64,000 nucleotides of DNA from Caballeronia sp. NK8 (GCF_018408855.1 NZ_AP024322.1:2356001-2420000), one strand, 5' to 3'. Positions 39,097 to 48,867 are shown, numbered from the stretch's first letter. Notes: generated by a model not told the origin, from the sequence alone. Translations and numbers: made by a program.

Positions 39097-39415
39097 GTGC
39101 AACTCCTCATCAAGTGCATGCGGCCATGCCGCGGATCACGCATATGGATGCGCCCGCGCGTTTCTTCAATCTCGCGGGCGAGATGAATCGAGCTTACTGG
39201 GTTTGGCCGCGCCGCGCAGAAAGCCCCGGCGGAAGGAAACTTGCCGCCCGAATACGGTGATTTGGCGGCTACCGGCTGCCGATTCCGATAGAATCGAAGC
39301 AAATCTCCAGTTTTTACATGACTTCTGAAAAGGTCCTTCCGACTGAAGCGCGACGCGCGGCCGGCTCGGTAGCACACGACACATTCGACCGCCCATTTGC
39401 CTGCTCATCTGCCAA
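39097..39415. other. Gene-free divergent region between msrA and the flavin reductase gene
   Basis: The 319 bases hold both promoters. The only frame worth noting is a 33-codon one (39318-39419) whose stop overlaps the flavin reductase start; it lacks a ribosome site and is treated as unproven. Confidence 0.55.
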
Positions 39416-39928
39416 ATGACACGCGCCAAGACCCCGAATTTCGATCCGACCTCGTTTCGCGCCGCGCTCGGCCAGTTTGCGACCGGCGTCACGGTCATCA
39501 CGACGCGCACCGAATCCGGCCAGTTGGTCGGCATCACCGCGAGTTCGTTCAACTCGGTATCGCTCAATCCGCCGCTCGTGCTGTGGAGCCTCGCGACGAA
39601 ATCCGCGTCGATGCCGGTATTTCGCGCCAACAGCCACTATGTGGTGAACGTGCTCGCGGCGTCGCAGCTCGACCTGTGCCGGCGTTTCGCGACCGTCAAG
39701 GGCGACCGCTTCGCGGGCGTCTCACACGCGGCCGGCGACACCGGCATGCCCGTGCTCGACGGCGCGCTCGCGTGGTTCGAATGCCACAACCGCAGCCGCT
39801 ATGACGAGGGCGATCACGTGATCTTCGTCGGCGAAGTGGAACGCTGCGGCGTGCGCGAAGACGTGACGCAAGTCTCGCCGCTCGTCTTCCACGCGGGCGG
39901 CTTCCATACCTTGGGACCGCTGGAATAA
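39416..39928 (+). CDS. Flavin reductase family (FMN-binding split barrel) protein
   Basis: The product has 170 residues. FRAALGQFATGVTVITTR, GITASSFNSVSLNPPLVLWSL, NSHYVVNVLAASQ and FVGEVERC are typical of the HpaC-like flavin:NAD(P)H reductases that supply reduced flavin to two-component monooxygenases. No monooxygenase gene adjoins it, so the partner is unknown. It is convergent with the Lrp-type regulator, three bases away. Confidence 0.92.
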   Translation: MTRAKTPNFDPTSFRAALGQFATGVTVITTRTESGQLVGITASSFNSVSLNPPLVLWSLATKSASMPVFRANSHYVVNVLAASQLDLCRRFATVKGDRFAGVSHAAGDTGMPVLDGALAWFECHNRSRYDEGDHVIFVGEVERCGVREDVTQVSPLVFHAGGFHTLGPLE

Positions 39929-39931
39929 CGC

Positions 39932-40435
39932 TCAGGGCGTGTGCGCGCGCCCCGGCTGCTCGATCAGCGCGACCGGCACGCCGGCGTCGTCCTTCATCGT
40001 CTGAAGCACGATGTTCGAGCGGATGTCGATCACGCCGGGCGCCTTGTAGAGCTTCGAAAGAATGAAGTCGGAGTAATGCTTGAGGTTGTGCGCGAGCACC
40101 CGCAGCACGTAATGCGTGTCGCCGGTGACGACGAACGCGCCGACCACTTCCGGCCATTCGCGCACGGCGGCGGCGAACTTCTCGTGCCAGTTTTCCTGGT
40201 CGTTGCGCATCGAAACGTGGACGAACGCCTCCAGTTCGATGCCGAGCCGCTCGCGGTCGAGGCACGCGCGATAGCTCGCGATCACCCCTTCCTCTTCGAG
40301 CAGCCTCATGCGGCGCAGACACGCCGACGGCGAAAGCGCGATGCGCTCTGCCAGGTCCAGGTTGCTGATCCGTCCATCTTCCTGCAGTACCGCCAGAATT
40401 CGGCAATCCGTTGCATCGAGCGTGAAGCCGGTCAT
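39932..40435 (-). CDS. kynR: Lrp/AsnC-family regulator, probably KynR
   Basis: The product has 167 residues. An N-terminal helix-turn-helix (LDATDCRILAVLQEDGRISNLDLAERIALSPSACLRRMRLLEEEGVI) is joined to a RAM effector domain (about 65-150). The gene diverges from kynB with 134 bases between starts. This is the same layout as the kynurenine-responsive KynR of Pseudomonas, which activates the kyn operon. The assignment to KynR rests on this position; the family itself is certain. Confidence 0.85.
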   Translation of the reverse strand: MTGFTLDATDCRILAVLQEDGRISNLDLAERIALSPSACLRRMRLLEEEGVIASYRACLDRERLGIELEAFVHVSMRNDQENWHEKFAAAVREWPEVVGAFVVTGDTHYVLRVLAHNLKHYSDFILSKLYKAPGVIDIRSNIVLQTMKDDAGVPVALIEQPGRAHTP

Positions 40436-40569
40436 TTTTGAGTCCCCTGTGCCCGTTTCATCGAATTATGTTCTAAGCGCGCCACTTTTGGGTGGTTATT
40501 TTGCAAGCACCTTTCGAGATAACGCGACTATGATTTGACGCATCTTCACAATTTCTGCTAGAGCGCGCC

Positions 40570-41196
40570 ATGACGCTTCTGGATATTTCCCCGCCGATCG
40601 ATACTGCCACTCCCGTGTGGCCCGGCGACACACCGGTCGGCATCGAGCGCGTGTGGCGCATGGAGGCGGGCTCGCCCGTCAACGTCGCGCGACTCACACT
40701 CTCCCCGCACACCGGCGCCCACGCCGACGCCCCGCTTCACTACGACGAACACGGCAAACCGATCGGCGAAGTCGCGCTCGATACTTACATCGGCGTCTGC
40801 CGGGTCGTGCACTGCATCGGTGCTTCGCCGCTCGTGACACCCGAGCACATCGCCGGGCATCTCGACGACATCCCGGCGCGCATTCTCTTTCGCACTTATG
40901 CGACCTCGCCGCTCGACGCCTGGGACAGCGCCTTCACCGCCGTCGCGCCGCAAACCATCGACTTGCTGGCCGAAAAAGGCGTGAAGCTGATCGGCATCGA
41001 TACGCCTTCGCTCGATCCGCAAGACTCGAAGACGATGGATGCCCACAAGCGCATCCGCGCGCACGGCATGGCGATCCTCGAAGGCCTCGTGCTCGACGCC
41101 GTCGCGCCCGGCGATTACGAACTGATCGCCCTGCCGCTCAAATTCTCGACGCTCGATGCGAGCCCGGTTCGCGCCGTCCTGCGTCCGCTTTCCTGA
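40570..41196 (+). CDS. kynB: Kynurenine formamidase
   Basis: The product has 208 residues. The metal-binding motif of the cyclase-like amidohydrolases is seen in [14 protein letters not shown] (about 45-58), with [17 protein letters not shown] later. KynB hydrolyses N-formylkynurenine to kynurenine, the second step of tryptophan degradation. It is the first gene of kynBUA, and the next start lies at or just after its stop. Confidence 0.96.
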   Translation: MTLLDISPPIDTATPVWPGDTPVGIERVWRMEAGSPVNVARLTLSPHTGAHADAPLHYDEHGKPIGEVALDTYIGVCRVVHCIGASPLVTPEHIAGHLDDIPARILFRTYATSPLDAWDSAFTAVAPQTIDLLAEKGVKLIGIDTPSLDPQDSKTMDAHKRIRAHGMAILEGLVLDAVAPGDYELIALPLKFSTLDASPVRAVLRPLS

Positions 41197-41222
41197 TGAT
41201 CTTCAAATATATGGACTTTTCG

Positions 41223-42473
41223 ATGAAACATCGTGACGAAGCCGTGGCACTCGACCGCGACGATCCGCTCGCCAGCCTGCGCGACCAGTTCGCGCTCGCC
41301 GACAACGTGATCTATCTCGACGGCAATTCGCTCGGCGTACCGCCCAAAGCCGCCGCCGCGCGCGCCGCCGAGGTGATCGCCGCCGAATGGGGCGAAGGCC
41401 TGATCCGCAGCTGGAACACGGCCGGCTGGTTCGCGCTGCCGAAACGGCTCGGCAACAAGCTTGGCCCTCTCATCGGCGCGGGCACGGACGAAGTCGTCGT
41501 GACGGACACGATTTCCGCCAATCTCTTCAAGATTCTCTCGGCCGCGCTCAAGCTCGCGAACGAGCGCGATCCGAAGCGGCGCGTGATCGTCTCCGAACGT
41601 TCGAACTTTCCGACCGATCTCTATATCGCGCAGGGTTTGATCGAGCAGCTCGATCGCGGCTACGAGTTGCGCCTCGTCGACGATCCGTCGGAACTGCCCG
41701 CCGCGATCGACGAACACACCGCGATCGCGATGATCACGCACGTCAACTACCGCACCGGCTACATGCACGACATGGCCGCGCTCACGGAAACGATTCATCG
41801 CGCGGGCGCGCTCGCCGTCTGGGATCTGGCGCATTCGGCGGGCGCGGTGCCTGTCGATCTGAACGGCGTCGGCGCGGACTACGCAGTGGGTTGCACGTAC
41901 AAGTATCTGAACGGCGGACCGGGCTCGCCCGCGTTCGTGTGGGTGCCGAAACGCCATCAGAACACGTTCTCGCAGCCGCTTTCCGGCTGGTGGGGACACA
42001 GGAAGCCGTTCGAGATGGACCCGGTGTATCGCCCGGACGACGGCATCGGCCGCTTTCTCTGCGGCACGCAGCCGATCGTCTCGATGTCGCTCGTCGAATG
42101 CGGGCTCGACGTGTTCCTGCAAACCGATATGCAGACGCTGCGCCGCAAGTCGCTCGCCTTGAGCGATCTGTTCATCAGGCTGGTCGAGGAACGCTGCGGC
42201 GAATTTCCGCTCTCGCTCGCGACGCCGCGCGAGCACGCGCAACGCGGCTCGCAGGCGAGCTTCGCGCATCCGAACGGCTACGAGGTGATGCAGGCGCTGA
42301 TCGCGCGCGGCGTGATCGGCGATTATCGCGAGCCGCACATTCTGCGCTTCGGTTTCACGCCGCTGTACACGCGTTTCGCCGATGTGTGGGACGCCGTCGA
42401 AATCCTGCGCGACGTGCTCGCGACCGAAAGCTGGCGCGCGCCCGAGTTCGCCGAGCGCGCATCGGTGACCTGA
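41223..42473 (+). CDS. kynU: Kynureninase
   Basis: The ATG at 41223 gives 416 residues and the usual N-terminus [20 protein letters not shown]; in-frame ATGs at 41211 and 41196 (overlapping the kynB stop) are possible. Signatures include [16 protein letters not shown], the [15 protein letters not shown] region, [25 protein letters not shown] and the PLP lysine in [15 protein letters not shown]. It is a PLP enzyme that cleaves kynurenine to anthranilate and alanine. It is the second gene of the kyn operon. Confidence 0.96.
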   Translation: MKHRDEAVALDRDDPLASLRDQFALADNVIYLDGNSLGVPPKAAAARAAEVIAAEWGEGLIRSWNTAGWFALPKRLGNKLGPLIGAGTDEVVVTDTISANLFKILSAALKLANERDPKRRVIVSERSNFPTDLYIAQGLIEQLDRGYELRLVDDPSELPAAIDEHTAIAMITHVNYRTGYMHDMAALTETIHRAGALAVWDLAHSAGAVPVDLNGVGADYAVGCTYKYLNGGPGSPAFVWVPKRHQNTFSQPLSGWWGHRKPFEMDPVYRPDDGIGRFLCGTQPIVSMSLVECGLDVFLQTDMQTLRRKSLALSDLFIRLVEERCGEFPLSLATPREHAQRGSQASFAHPNGYEVMQALIARGVIGDYREPHILRFGFTPLYTRFADVWDAVEILRDVLATESWRAPEFAERASVT

Positions 42474-42484
42474 GGACGACGATC

Positions 42485-43360
42485 ATGAACGAAACCAAAG
42501 GCTGTCCCTTCGGCCACGGCGCCGTGGAACCCGCAGAGGAAAAAGGCTGGCACGACGCCAAGCTCGATTTCTCCGATTCGATGAGCTACGGCGACTATCT
42601 CGGCCTCGATTCGATTCTCAACGCGCAGCATCCGCTCTCGCCGGATCACAACGAGATGCTGTTCATCGTGCAGCATCAGACGAGCGAGCTATGGATGAAG
42701 CTCGCGCTCTACGAATTGCGCGCGGCGCTCGCGGCGGTGCATCGCGATGAACTGCCGCCCGCGTTCAAGATGCTCGCGCGCGTGTCGCGCATCTTCGAGC
42801 AACTGGTGCAGGCGTGGAACGTCCTCGCGACGATGACGCCCTCCGAATACACCGCGATGCGCCCGTATCTCGGCCAGTCGTCGGGGTTTCAGTCGCATCA
42901 GTATCGGCAGATCGAGTTCATGCTCGGCAACAAGAACGAGCAAATGCTCAAGCCGCATGAGCATCGGCCGGAGATTCTCGGACAGGTGCGCGAGACGCTC
43001 GAAGCGCCCTCTTTCTACGACGAAGTGATCCGCCTGCTCGCGCGGCGCGGCTTCGAGATCGATCCGGCGCGCCTGAATCGCGACTGGTCGCAGCCGACGA
43101 TGCACGATCCGTCGGTCGAGGCGGCGTGGCTCGCAGTGTATCGCGATCCGTCGCATCACTGGGATCTGTACGAGATGGCCGAAGAGCTCGTCGATCTGGA
43201 AGACGCGTTCCGGCAATGGCGCTTCCGCCATGTGACCACGGTGGAGCGCATCATCGGCTTCAAGGGCGGCACGGGCGGGACGGCGGGCGCGTCTTATCTG
43301 CGCAAGATGCTCGATGTCGTGCTGTTTCCGGAACTCTGGCACGTCCGCACGGTGCTTTGA
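42485..43360 (+). CDS. kynA: Tryptophan 2,3-dioxygenase
   Basis: The product has 291 residues and starts 11 bases after kyn[53 protein letters not shown] and the late [26 protein letters not shown] (with the proximal heme histidine) are diagnostic. It opens the indole ring of tryptophan to N-formylkynurenine, the first step of the pathway. With KynB and KynU the operon takes tryptophan to anthranilate. Confidence 0.97.
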   Translation: MNETKGCPFGHGAVEPAEEKGWHDAKLDFSDSMSYGDYLGLDSILNAQHPLSPDHNEMLFIVQHQTSELWMKLALYELRAALAAVHRDELPPAFKMLARVSRIFEQLVQAWNVLATMTPSEYTAMRPYLGQSSGFQSHQYRQIEFMLGNKNEQMLKPHEHRPEILGQVRETLEAPSFYDEVIRLLARRGFEIDPARLNRDWSQPTMHDPSVEAAWLAVYRDPSHHWDLYEMAEELVDLEDAFRQWRFRHVTTVERIIGFKGGTGGTAGASYLRKMLDVVLFPELWHVRTVL

Positions 43361-43364
43361 AGCT

Positions 43365-44165
43365 TCAGGCGAGACGCGCGGCCAGCGCCTTCAGCTTCGG
43401 GCCGATCGTCTCGCGGAAATACGCCTCGTCCATCGACGACGCCGGTCCGCTGCTCGACAACACGAGCCAGCGCCCGTTGCGCAGATCGCGGAACGGCGCG
43501 GCAATGGCGTTGACGTCGTCGTGCCATTCGCGGAACGAATAGCAGCAGCCGTCGCGCGCGAAATCATCGATCGCGCGGCGGGCGGCGTCGACGTTCGCCT
43601 CGCCTTCGCTTTTGCCGAGTTCGTCGAGCAGCGCCTCGCGCGCCGCCGGTTCCTGCACGGCGAGATACGCGCGGCCCATCGAACTGGTGAGCATCGACAG
43701 GCGCGAGCCTGGCGCAAGGCCGAGCGTCAGCGCAGTCTCGCTGCGGATGGTTTCCAGATAGATCATGTCGAGCCCGTCGCGGCAGCCGAGCGAGACCGCC
43801 GCGCCGATCTCCCGCGCGAGCGCGCGCATGTGCGGACGCGCGAGTTCCAGCGTGTCCGCGCCCGCGAGCAACGTGAAGCCGAGCGACAGCACGCCCGTGT
43901 CGAGCGCGTACTTGCCCGCGGGGTCGTCGAAGCGCAGATAACCGAGCGTGGTGAGCGTGTAGGCGAGCCGGTTGACCGTCGCCTTCGGCAAACCCGTGCG
44001 CTCAACGAAATCGCGATTGCCCAGCAGCGTCTCGCCGGGCCGGAACGCGCGCAGCAAATCGAGCCCGCGCGCGAGCGCGACGACGAACTTGCGCTCGTCG
44101 ATATCCTCGGACGACACATTACGCGATGAAATCGACGCTGAATTTCGGTTGGAATCGGTCGGCAT
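43365..44165 (-). CDS. IclR-family transcriptional regulator
   Basis: The product has 266 residues. An N-terminal helix-turn-helix (about 28-85; ARGLDLLRAFRPGETLLGN, TGLPKATVNRLAYTLTTLGYL) is followed by the IclR effector domain with GLAPGSRLSMLTSSMGRAYLA and DGCCYSFREWHDDVNAIAAPF. It diverges from the glutaryl-CoA dehydrogenase gene with 123 bases between the starts and a palindrome at 44201-44217, so it probably controls that gene and itself. The inducer is unknown. Confidence 0.93.
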   Translation of the reverse strand: MPTDSNRNSASISSRNVSSEDIDERKFVVALARGLDLLRAFRPGETLLGNRDFVERTGLPKATVNRLAYTLTTLGYLRFDDPAGKYALDTGVLSLGFTLLAGADTLELARPHMRALAREIGAAVSLGCRDGLDMIYLETIRSETALTLGLAPGSRLSMLTSSMGRAYLAVQEPAAREALLDELGKSEGEANVDAARRAIDDFARDGCCYSFREWHDDVNAIAAPFRDLRNGRWLVLSSSGPASSMDEAYFRETIGPKLKALAARLA

Positions 44166-44200
44166 CGGATGCTAAACTCGGATTTGATTTGCAAAACATT

Positions 44201-44217
44201 GTTTCGCTTAGCGGAAC
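44201..44217. promoter_or_regulatory. Candidate IclR-type operator
   Basis: GTTTCGCTTAGCGGAAC is a 17-base near-perfect palindrome (seven of eight arm positions match), in the IclR-gcdH divergent gap. Its form resembles known IclR-family sites. Binding is inferred. Confidence 0.55.
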
Positions 44218-44288
44218 TCATGTCAAGCGCCTCGCGCGCCGGCCGTTAGCGTGCCCCGGCGCTTTTCGATGAAATCAGGAGACTGCAC

Positions 44289-45479
44289 ATGGCCGACGCC
44301 GCCCGTTTCAACTGGGAAGATCCGCTCTTGCTGGATCAGCAACTGACCGAAGACGAACGCATGGTGCGCGACGCCGCGCACGCCTACGCGCAGGACAAGC
44401 TGCAGCCGCGCGTGACGCAGGCGTTTCGCGAGGAAAAGACCGATCCGGCGATCTTCCGCGAAATGGGCGAACTGGGTCTGCTCGGGCCGACGATTCCCGA
44501 ACAGTACGGCGGTCCGGGGCTCAACTACGTGTGCTACGGCCTGATCGCGCGCGAGGTCGAACGTGTGGATTCGGGCTATCGCTCGATGATGTCGGTGCAA
44601 TCGTCGCTCGTGATGGTGCCGATCAACACCTTCGGCAGCGACGCGCAAAAGGAAAAATATCTGCCGAAGCTCGCGCGCGGCGAGTGGATCGGCTGCTTCG
44701 GCCTGACCGAGCCGAACGCCGGCTCCGATCCGGCCAGCATGACGACGCGCGCGAAGAAAGTGCAGAACGGCTATTCGCTGTCCGGCACGAAGATGTGGAT
44801 TTCGAACTCGCCTATCGCGGACGTTTTCGTCGTCTGGGCGAAGCTGGAGGAAGACGGCCGCGACGAGATTCGCGGTTTCATTCTCGAGAAAGGCTGGAAG
44901 GGTCTGTCCGCGCCGGCGATTCACGGCAAGGTCGGCTTGCGCGCGTCGATCACCGGCGAAATCGTGATGGACGAAGTCTTCGTCCCCGAAGAGAACCTGC
45001 TGCCGAACGTGCGCGGGCTCAAAGGTCCGTTCACCTGCCTGAATTCGGCGCGCTACGGCATTTCGTGGGGCGCGCTCGGCGCGGCCGAAGCGTGCTGGCA
45101 CACGGCGCGGCAATACACGCTCGACCGCAAGCAGTTCGGCCGGCCGCTCGCGGCGAACCAGCTGATCCAGAAGAAACTCGCCGACATGCAGACGGAAATC
45201 ACGCTCGGCCTGCAAGGCGTCCTGCGCCTCGGCCGCATGAAGGACGAAGGCACGGCGGCTGTCGAGATCACGTCGATCATGAAGCGCAATTCGTGCGGCA
45301 AGGCGCTCGATATCGCCCGGCTCGCGCGCGACATGCTCGGCGGCAACGGCATCTCCGATGAATTCGGTGTCGCCCGTCACCTCGTCAATCTCGAAGTGGT
45401 GAATACGTACGAAGGCACGCACGACATTCACGCGCTGATTCTCGGCCGTGCACAGACGGGCATTCAGGCGTTTTTCTGA
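44289..45479 (+). CDS. gcdH: Glutaryl-CoA dehydrogenase (acyl-CoA dehydrogenase family)
   Basis: The product has 396 residues. N-terminal helices lead to [22 protein letters not shown] (FAD/substrate loop) and [20 protein letters not shown]. The catalytic glutamate lies in [22 protein letters not shown]. Overall similarity, including [22 protein letters not shown], fits glutaryl-CoA dehydrogenase, which converts glutaryl-CoA to crotonyl-CoA in lysine and tryptophan breakdown. In this organism tryptophan goes to anthranilate, so lysine, benzoate-type or glutarate degradation is the more likely source of substrate. Confidence 0.93.
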   Translation: MADAARFNWEDPLLLDQQLTEDERMVRDAAHAYAQDKLQPRVTQAFREEKTDPAIFREMGELGLLGPTIPEQYGGPGLNYVCYGLIAREVERVDSGYRSMMSVQSSLVMVPINTFGSDAQKEKYLPKLARGEWIGCFGLTEPNAGSDPASMTTRAKKVQNGYSLSGTKMWISNSPIADVFVVWAKLEEDGRDEIRGFILEKGWKGLSAPAIHGKVGLRASITGEIVMDEVFVPEENLLPNVRGLKGPFTCLNSARYGISWGALGAAEACWHTARQYTLDRKQFGRPLAANQLIQKKLADMQTEITLGLQGVLRLGRMKDEGTAAVEITSIMKRNSCGKALDIARLARDMLGGNGISDEFGVARHLVNLEVVNTYEGTHDIHALILGRAQTGIQAFF

Positions 45480-45501
45480 ACGGGCTTCATTCACAATCGG
45501 G

Positions 45502-45532
45502 GAGGGCCGGCGCGGTGTGCGTCGGCCCTTTT
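45502..45532 (+). terminator. Rho-independent terminator after gcdH
   Basis: AGGGCCGGCGC and GCGTCGGCCCT form an 11-base stem with one mismatch and a short loop, followed by TTTT. Confidence 0.85.
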
Positions 45533-45745
45533 GCTTTGCGACGGGCATGGAGTTTGTAACTTTCGATACGCGACTGAAACTTTTACGGGTCAGATCGTAT
45601 CCATTCCAGACGATGTCGATGTATTGACGAGCACGAGGCAACTGGAACGGAATCTGCGTCAATCTGCGCGGCAGGACGTACGCCTCCTCGTCAGCGATCC
45701 CATCTTTGGTTACGATGCGCGTAGCCTTACCGATTGGAGCCTTTA

Positions 45746-46048
45746 ATGTCAGAAATCAACAAGGAGCGATTCATGTCGGATATCAAAACCGTACTCGCTG
45801 ACGCCGAAGATCTCTTGAAGCAAGCGGCTACCGCCACCGGTGAACGCGCTTCCGAATTGCGCGAGTCGGCGCTCACCCGTCTGAAGCAAGCGAAGGAAAA
45901 AGCCGCCGACGCGCAGGTCGTCGTGATCGAGCGCGGCAAGAAGGCCGCGCGCGCCACCGATGACTACGTGCACGAGCATCCGTGGGCATCGATTGGTATC
46001 GCGGCGGGTCTCGGCATGGTCATCGGCCTGCTGATCAATCGCAGGTAA
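45746..46048 (+). CDS. DUF883 (ElaB/YqjD-like) membrane-anchored protein
   Basis: The ATG at 45746 gives 100 residues: an amphipathic alanine/lysine/glutamate-rich helix (about 10-72), then YVHEHPWASIGIAAGLGMVIGLLINRR, the C-tail membrane anchor typical of YqjD/ElaB. These E. coli proteins sit in the inner membrane and bind ribosomes in stationary phase. A second in-frame ATG at 45773 has its own perfect AAGGAG site, so two products are possible. It is followed by a holin-like and a third small gene, the yqjDEK order. Confidence 0.9.
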   Translation: MSEINKERFMSDIKTVLADAEDLLKQAATATGERASELRESALTRLKQAKEKAADAQVVVIERGKKAARATDDYVHEHPWASIGIAAGLGMVIGLLINRR

Positions 46049-46230
46049 CAGCCGGCTTCCAACCCTCATGGCCCGCAGATTGCTAATCTGCTCTCTGTCG
46101 CGGTTCCCGCTGAACTGAACCGCGAGCGCCTTGCCCGGGCGCGCGGCTCGACTCTCGCGCCGGCCGGCCGCCTCGTGCGCCGACCGGAACCACAAAAAAG
46201 CGGCACCAACGCGCTTCTCGCATTCAAGCC

Positions 46231-46608
46231 ATGACGACAGAACGGCCACAGCAATCGTCCCCCGGACCATTGCGACGAATCCTGAGCTCCGCCTTCGCCA
46301 TCTTCGAGACGCGTCTTGAACTCATCGGCATCGAGCTTCAGGAGGAAAAGGAGCGCCTCATCGGCGTGCTTTTCCTCGGGCTCGCCGCCATGATGCTCGC
46401 GATGATGGCGCTCATCTCTCTGACGGTGCTCATCGCCATTTTCTTCTGGGACTCGTATCGCTGGCAGGCGCTCGGCGGCATCACCGCGCTGTATGCGCTG
46501 ATCGCGATTGCATGCGGCCTGCGCGCGCGCAGCAGCTTGCGCGACGCGCCGAACATGTTCGATGACACGCTCGCCGAATTCCGCAAAGACCGCGACACGT
46601 TCCGCTGA
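46231..46608 (+). CDS. YqjE-like / phage-holin-family membrane protein
   Basis: The 125-residue product has two central hydrophobic helices (GVLFLGLAAMMLAMMALISLTV and WQALGGITALYALIAIACGL) between polar ends, and an N-terminal segment, AFAIFETRLELIGIELQEEKERL. This is the pattern of the YqjE / Actinobacterial holin-X family. Despite the family name there is no sign of phage genes here. The place between the DUF883 gene and the next gene follows the yqjD-yqjE-yqjK order. Confidence 0.85.
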   Translation: MTTERPQQSSPGPLRRILSSAFAIFETRLELIGIELQEEKERLIGVLFLGLAAMMLAMMALISLTVLIAIFFWDSYRWQALGGITALYALIAIACGLRARSSLRDAPNMFDDTLAEFRKDRDTFR

Positions 46609-46628
46609 TCCCGCGCCCATACCAAGCC

Positions 46629-47126
46629 ATGAGCCAAAACGACGATACCTTCAGGTCGCCGAAGCGCGACAAGATGCAGAAACTGCGCACGCCGCACATG
46701 CGCGCGCTGCGCAAGGAACTGCTGATCGCCCGTGCGGATGTCGAGCGCATGGAACTGCGGCAAGCAACCTACGATTTGCGCGCGTCCGTCACGCACTTCA
46801 GTTTTCTGCGCTTTCTGATGCCGGGCGGCGGGTCGCGCCGCTGGGGCAAGCGCCGCGCGTCGACGGGCGGTATGGGCGGCATCCTCGGATCGCTGCTCGG
46901 CTCCGGCAACCTGGGACTGCTGCTCAAGCAGTATCCGATCATCGGTTCGCTCGCCTCGCTCGTGCTCACCAAGCCGGTGCGGACGAAGCTGCTGCACGGC
47001 GCGAAGCCCGTGCTCAAATGGGGCGGCCTCGCGCTCGCCGGATGGGAAGGCTGGCGTATCTATCAGCAGATGAAGACCGCCGCGCCCGAAACGCCCAGTG
47101 ACGCTGCAGATCCGACCGTGTTCTGA
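46629..47126 (+). CDS. DUF3318-like / YqjK-position protein
   Basis: The product has 165 residues and follows the holin-like gene by 20 bases. The basic N-terminus (KRDKMQKLRTPHMRALRKELLIARADVERMELRQA) is helical. A glycine-rich middle part and one hydrophobic stretch (KQYPIIGSLASLVLTKPV) lead to a polar C-terminus. In Burkholderia-group genomes a gene of this kind accompanies DUF883 and holin-X genes and has been labelled DUF3318; I am only moderately sure of that label. Function unknown, probably envelope-associated. Confidence 0.7.
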   Translation: MSQNDDTFRSPKRDKMQKLRTPHMRALRKELLIARADVERMELRQATYDLRASVTHFSFLRFLMPGGGSRRWGKRRASTGGMGGILGSLLGSGNLGLLLKQYPIIGSLASLVLTKPVRTKLLHGAKPVLKWGGLALAGWEGWRIYQQMKTAAPETPSDAADPTVF

Positions 47127-47134
47127 CATCGGCA

Positions 47135-47587
47135 TCAGCCCTTTGCCGCCCAGCACGCCGCCGACTGTGCCGCATCGAGCGGATTGGTCGCGCCGGGCAT
47201 GTGATTCCAGCGCAGTCCGGTGGCGTCGATGACGAAGGCGCCGCAGCCGTCGTCCTGCATCGGCCCCGTCGCGATGGGCACGGCTTCGATCGCATAGCCG
47301 CCGTTCGCCGACGATTCCGGCATCAAGGTGACGCGATACACCGGCGCGCCACTCGAAGGCGCCTGATCGAGCCCTGCGCTCAGCGCGATGGCGTCGCCGC
47401 TTTCCGATGTCTGCGCGAGCCGCGCCGTTTCGACGAACTGGACGGCCCGCATCAACGCCGACGCGGCATCGACCCGATGCGCCTTCGCCACATGCGTCCG
47501 ATACGCGGGCACGGCGAAACTCGCGATGATCGCCGCGACAGCCAGCGCGATCATCAATTCCAGCAGGCTGAAGCCTTTCTCTTTCAT
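47135..47587 (-). CDS. pilE: Type IV pilin-like protein (PilE-type minor pilin)
   Basis: The 150-residue product starts MKEKGFSLLELMIALAVAAIIASFAVPAY. It has a short basic leader, cleavage before F6, E5 of the mature protein and a hydrophobic pilin helix, as processed by PilD. Two C-terminal cysteines (about 119 and 145) can form the D-region disulfide. It is the last gene of fimT-pilV-pilW-pilX-pilE, the set of minor pilins that prime type IV pilus assembly. Confidence 0.93.
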   Translation of the reverse strand: MKEKGFSLLELMIALAVAAIIASFAVPAYRTHVAKAHRVDAASALMRAVQFVETARLAQTSESGDAIALSAGLDQAPSSGAPVYRVTLMPESSANGGYAIEAVPIATGPMQDDGCGAFVIDATGLRWNHMPGATNPLDAAQSAACWAAKG

Positions 47588-47596
47588 GTCGATCCT

Positions 47597-48082
47597 TCAG
47601 AACGGCCGGGCGACGACGCGCCGCCAATGATGGGTGCTCGCGCCATCGGCGATCTCGATCCGAAGCTGTAGCCAGGCTTCGGAGTCCGGCGTGGCACCGA
47701 AACCGCGCGCGGTGATCAGATAGGACGCGCCTGTCCATGCTTCGATCAGGCACTGCGGCGCGCGGCGCGCGTACGGCCAGGATGCGAACGGCGCGATGGC
47801 AGCGGCGGAAGGTCCTTCGAACGATGTCTTCAGGCGCCATCGCGACGGCTCATCGTTCGGCGACGGGCTGGTCGCAGGCAACGCGAACGCCAGCATCCGG
47901 CTGCATCGGATAAGCGCGCTGTCGGCTGCATGGAAGGCCTGCACGCGCTCGCGCGTCGCGACGCTCGTGCGTGCCGCCACGAGCGATGTCTGGAGCCAGG
48001 CGCTCGCGGTAACCAGCATCATCGCGGCGAGAATCAGGACGATCGGCAACGTGGCGCCGCGTGAACGTGAACGGGGCTTCAT
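47597..48082 (-). CDS. pilX: PilX-like minor pilin assembly protein
   Basis: The ATG at 48082 overlaps the pilW stop (TGATG) and gives 161 residues. A basic start is followed by GATLPIVLILAAMMLVTASAWLQTSLVAARTSVATRERVQAFHAADSAL. This is the PilX N-terminal helix with the conserved AF.AADSAL-type segment; the usual E5 is replaced by P, as in many PilX proteins. It is a minor pseudopilin in the pilus-initiation complex. Confidence 0.85.
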   Translation of the reverse strand: MKPRSRSRGATLPIVLILAAMMLVTASAWLQTSLVAARTSVATRERVQAFHAADSALIRCSRMLAFALPATSPSPNDEPSRWRLKTSFEGPSAAAIAPFASWPYARRAPQCLIEAWTGASYLITARGFGATPDSEAWLQLRIEIADGASTHHWRRVVARPF

Positions 48083-48867
48083 CACGCGTCTCCAGAAGCG
48101 CTCGCCGACGCATTGCGGATCGCGACGCGCCGCCAAAATGTCTGGCGCGCGCGGCCATCGTCGGCGAACGCGGGCGCGCCGCTGCAGTCGACGTAGTTCG
48201 TTCGGCGCTTCGTCTGCGTGGCGAAACCGCGCACGAGCACGCAGATATCGGCGGCGTAGGCATCGCGCCAGCGCTCGCGCGCGATGGCCGACGCGTCCAG
48301 CGCCGCTGGCGAGCCCGTCAGCCAGTACGTCACCCGAAGCCGTTCGATTCCTTCGACGACGGGTTGCGCCTGCCTGCCGCCGCCCTCACAGTAAAGCTCG
48401 GGTTCGCCGGAGGAACTGCTGGGCTTCGCATAGAAGCGGTTCGTGACGAACCCATCGGCGACGGTCTGGCCGATGCAATCCGTCGGCACGCCGCCGTTCG
48501 ACGCCCAAGTGGACACGACATCGGCGGAATAGCGGATCTGCACGCCGTCCGAACGACTCGCGAGCGCTTCGCACGAGGCAGCCGTTTCCGCGCCGACGAC
48601 GCGGCCTTGCGCGCAGCCGAATATTGCTGCGTCGACGTTGGCGCCGAGGTTCGACGCGAATCCGGCCATCTGGATCTGCTGGCCGAGCATGTCAAGCGCG
48701 ATCGACCCGGCGTCGTGCATGCGCGCGGCGTCGGTGGCGCGCTCGAACGCGGCGCGCTGCGCCCGATAAAGCGCCAGCGACGCGCTCACGATCGACATGC
48801 CGAGCGCAAGCGCGATCGTCATTTCCAGCAGCGTATGGCCGCGCGATGCGAGAAGGCGTGGAGTCAT
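48082..48867 (-). CDS. pilW: PilW-like minor pilin assembly protein
   Basis: The ATG at 48867 gives 261 residues. The prepilin site is SRGHTLLEMTIALALGMSIVSASLALYRAQRAAF, and the later part contains DMLGQQIQMAGFAS, the PilW signature, and several paired cysteines. It acts with PilV, PilX and FimT/PilH in type IV pilus initiation. Its ATG overlaps by four bases a TGA that closes the in-frame tail of pilV beyond the premature stop, which supports the original gene order and coupling. Confidence 0.88.
   Translation of the reverse strand: MTPRLLASRGHTLLEMTIALALGMSIVSASLALYRAQRAAFERATDAARMHDAGSIALDMLGQQIQMAGFASNLGANVDAAIFGCAQGRVVGAETAASCEALASRSDGVQIRYSADVVSTWASNGGVPTDCIGQTVADGFVTNRFYAKPSSSSGEPELYCEGGGRQAQPVVEGIERLRVTYWLTGSPAALDASAIARERWRDAYAADICVLVRGFATQTKRRTNYVDCSGAPAFADDGRARQTFWRRVAIRNASASASGDA

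Noticed and set aside
46231..46608. Possible prophage remnant suggested by the holin-family protein
   Set aside because: Only the family name suggests phage; the neighbours follow the chromosomal yqjD-yqjE-yqjK order and no other phage gene is present.
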